From Fusobacterium ulcerans ATCC 49185 (GTDB lineage Bacteria; Fusobacteriota; Fusobacteriia; Fusobacteriales; Fusobacteriaceae), in assembly GCF_900683735.1 (NCBI RefSeq), contig NZ_LR215979.1, forward strand, positions 124,001-188,000: a DNA stretch of 64,000 nucleotides, read 5' to 3'. The notes under the pieces were generated by a model. It saw only the letters and a program-made list of their open reading frames with translations. It was not told the origin of the DNA and made no database searches. Position numbers and translations under genes: made by a program. Numbering within the stretch: position 1 is the first letter of the stretch; each line of letters begins with the position of its first letter. Of this stretch, positions 62,604 to 64,000 are shown in pieces.

Positions 62604-64000
62604 TTGAGATTACTATTTGAAATTGGAATGGAAGAACTGCCTGCAAGGTTTCTAAATCAGGCATTGAAAGATTTAAAAAATAATTTAGAAGCAAAACTTA
62701 AAGATGGAAGAATTAGCTTTAAAGATATAAAAACTTATGGAACTCCTAGAAGATTGGTTTTAGATGTTCACGAATTAGGGGAACAACAGGAAGATCTAAA
62801 TATAGTTAATATGGGACCAGCTAAAAATGTAGCTTATGGAAGTAATGGAGAAATATCAAGAGCAGGGCTTGGATTTGCTAAATCACAAGGAATAGAAGCA
62901 GAAGATCTTGAAATAGTAAGCACTCCAAAAGGTGAATATATAGCTGCAAGAAAATTTATGAAAGGAAAAGAAACTAAAGAGCTTCTTCCTGAAATATTAA
63001 AAAGTCTTGTATTAGAATTAAACTTCCAAAAATCTATGACTTGGTCAGATAAAAAATTAAGATTTGCAAGACCTGTACAATGGTTCTTAGCACTTTGTGA
63101 TAACGAAGTGGTAAAATTTGAAATTGAAGGAATGGAAAGTGGAAATAAATCTAGAGGACATAGATTCTTTGGGAAAGAGTTTGAAGTAAATACCATAGAT
63201 GAATATTTTGAAAAAATAAGAGAAAATAATGTAATAATAGACATTGAAGAAAGAAAAGCTCTTATTAAAAAGCTTATCAATGAAAATTGCACAAACTCTG
63301 GAGAACAAGTACTTATAGAAGATGAGCTTTTAGATGAAGTAACTAATCTAATAGAATATCCATGTCCTATAGTTGGAAGCTTTAACTCAGATTTCTTGGA
63401 AGTACCACAGGAAGTACTTATAATATCAATGGAAGTACATCAAAGATATTTCCCTATACTTGATTCAAATGGAAAACTTCTGCCTAAATTTGTAGTTGTT
63501 AGAAATGGTGTAGAAACTTCTGAACAAGTAAGAAAAGGAAATGAAAAAGTATTATCTGCAAGACTTGCTGATGCTAGATTCTTCTATCAGGAAGATTTAA
63601 AATCACCTCTTGCTGACAATGTAGAAAAATTAAAAACAGTAGTATTCCAAAAAGATCTTGGAACTATCTATTCTAAAATAGAAAGAGCAACTGAAATAGC
63701 TAAATATTTAATAGATACTCTTGGATATAATGACAGAAAAGACAGTATTTTAAGAACTGTATTACTGGCTAAAGCTGACCTTGTTTCTAATATGATAGGA
63801 GAAAAGGAATTTACTAAACTTCAAGGATTTATGGGAGCAGACTATGCACTGAAATCTGGAGAGGGAGAAAAAGTTTCTCTTGGTATAAAAGAACACTATT
63901 ACCCAAGATTTCAAGGAGATAATCTTCCTACAGAATTAGAAGGAATAGTAGCAGGAATATCTGACAGAATAGATACATTAGTGGGATGTTTTGGTGTAGG
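62604..64000 (+). CDS. glyS: Glycyl-tRNA synthetase beta subunit, 3' end cut off
   Basis: A TTG at 62604 with GAGGAGGAAG upstream starts a frame that stays open to the window end (465 complete codons). The N-terminus reads [21 protein letters not shown], the standard GlyS start, followed by [49 protein letters not shown] and the metal-site-like [18 protein letters not shown]. This subunit binds tRNA-Gly and contains the HD-like domain starting near the window end ([11 protein letters not shown]). No terminator lies between glyQ and glyS, so they are cotranscribed. The family is about 690 residues, so roughly a third is missing. Confidence 0.95.
   Translation, partial: MRLLFEIGMEELPARFLNQALKDLKNNLEAKLKDGRISFKDIKTYGTPRRLVLDVHELGEQQEDLNIVNMGPAKNVAYGSNGEISRAGLGFAKSQGIEAEDLEIVSTPKGEYIAARKFMKGKETKELLPEILKSLVLELNFQKSMTWSDKKLRFARPVQWFLALCDNEVVKFEIEGMESGNKSRGHRFFGKEFEVNTIDEYFEKIRENNVIIDIEERKALIKKLINENCTNSGEQVLIEDELLDEVTNLIEYPCPIVGSFNSDFLEVPQEVLIISMEVHQRYFPILDSNGKLLPKFVVVRNGVETSEQVRKGNEKVLSARLADARFFYQEDLKSPLADNVEKLKTVVFQKDLGTIYSKIERATEIAKYLIDTLGYNDRKDSILRTVLLAKADLVSNMIGEKEFTKLQGFMGADYALKSGEGEKVSLGIKEHYYPRFQGDNLPTELEGIVAGISDRIDTLVGCFGV

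Overview
This window is chromosomal DNA from an AT-rich, Gram-negative-type anaerobe, most likely a Fusobacterium of the ulcerans/varium/mortiferum type. The evidence is the very low GC content, AGA-dominated arginine codons, lipopolysaccharide synthesis (waaA), strong GGAGG ribosome sites, the two-subunit glycyl-tRNA synthetase (glyQ/glyS), and fermentative genes of the 4-hydroxybutyrate/butyrate route. No rRNA, tRNA, CRISPR array, prophage or insertion sequence was recognised. The assignment to genus is inference.

Layout. 1-1171: end of a D-glucosaminate-type sugar acid operon (aldolase) and a HAD phosphatase. 1395-10552: a sigma-54 enhancer-binding regulator followed by a textbook -24/-12 promoter and a seven-gene operon. 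The operon holds 4-hydroxybutyryl-CoA dehydratase, a NifU-like Fe-S protein, a CoA-transferase, a PepV-like dipeptidase, an ATC-hydrolase-family protein, 4-hydroxybutyrate dehydrogenase and a YfcC transporter. 10627-18844: M24 peptidase, dnaE, then an accB-accC-Asp23-amaP-DUF2273-nusB cluster. In this cluster the AccB-like carrier has lost its biotin lysine. 19162-21856: M20 peptidase with an AbgT transporter. 22183-30065: unknown membrane proteins, exported nuclease, M32 carboxypeptidase, DUF2207/LemA, a 2-hydroxycarboxylate transporter and MgtC.

30120-36107 is on the minus strand: an SLC13 transporter, a MORN-type lipoprotein and a galKTE operon, divergent from a ROK repressor. 38270-40158 is a small redox island with an exported FMN-binding protein, an exported TSCPD-domain protein with an added CxxCxxC tail, and a divergent HdrB/LutA-like CCG protein. 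A nested inverted-repeat region that may encode a structured RNA precedes obgE.

40569-64000 is dense housekeeping: obgE, miaA, a partner-switching RsbW/RsbV-type pair, rny, ymdB, prmA, cmk, waaA, trmB, purA, ylxM-ffh-rpsP, tex, a histidine-kinase-like protein whose phospho-acceptor His is replaced, ileS, lspA, glyQ and the start of glyS (cut by the window end).

Most interesting signals: the sigma-54-controlled 4-hydroxybutyrate operon with peptide and ring-opening hydrolase genes; the biotin-less AccB; the H-box-less kinase; the exported redox island; and the candidate RNA before obgE.
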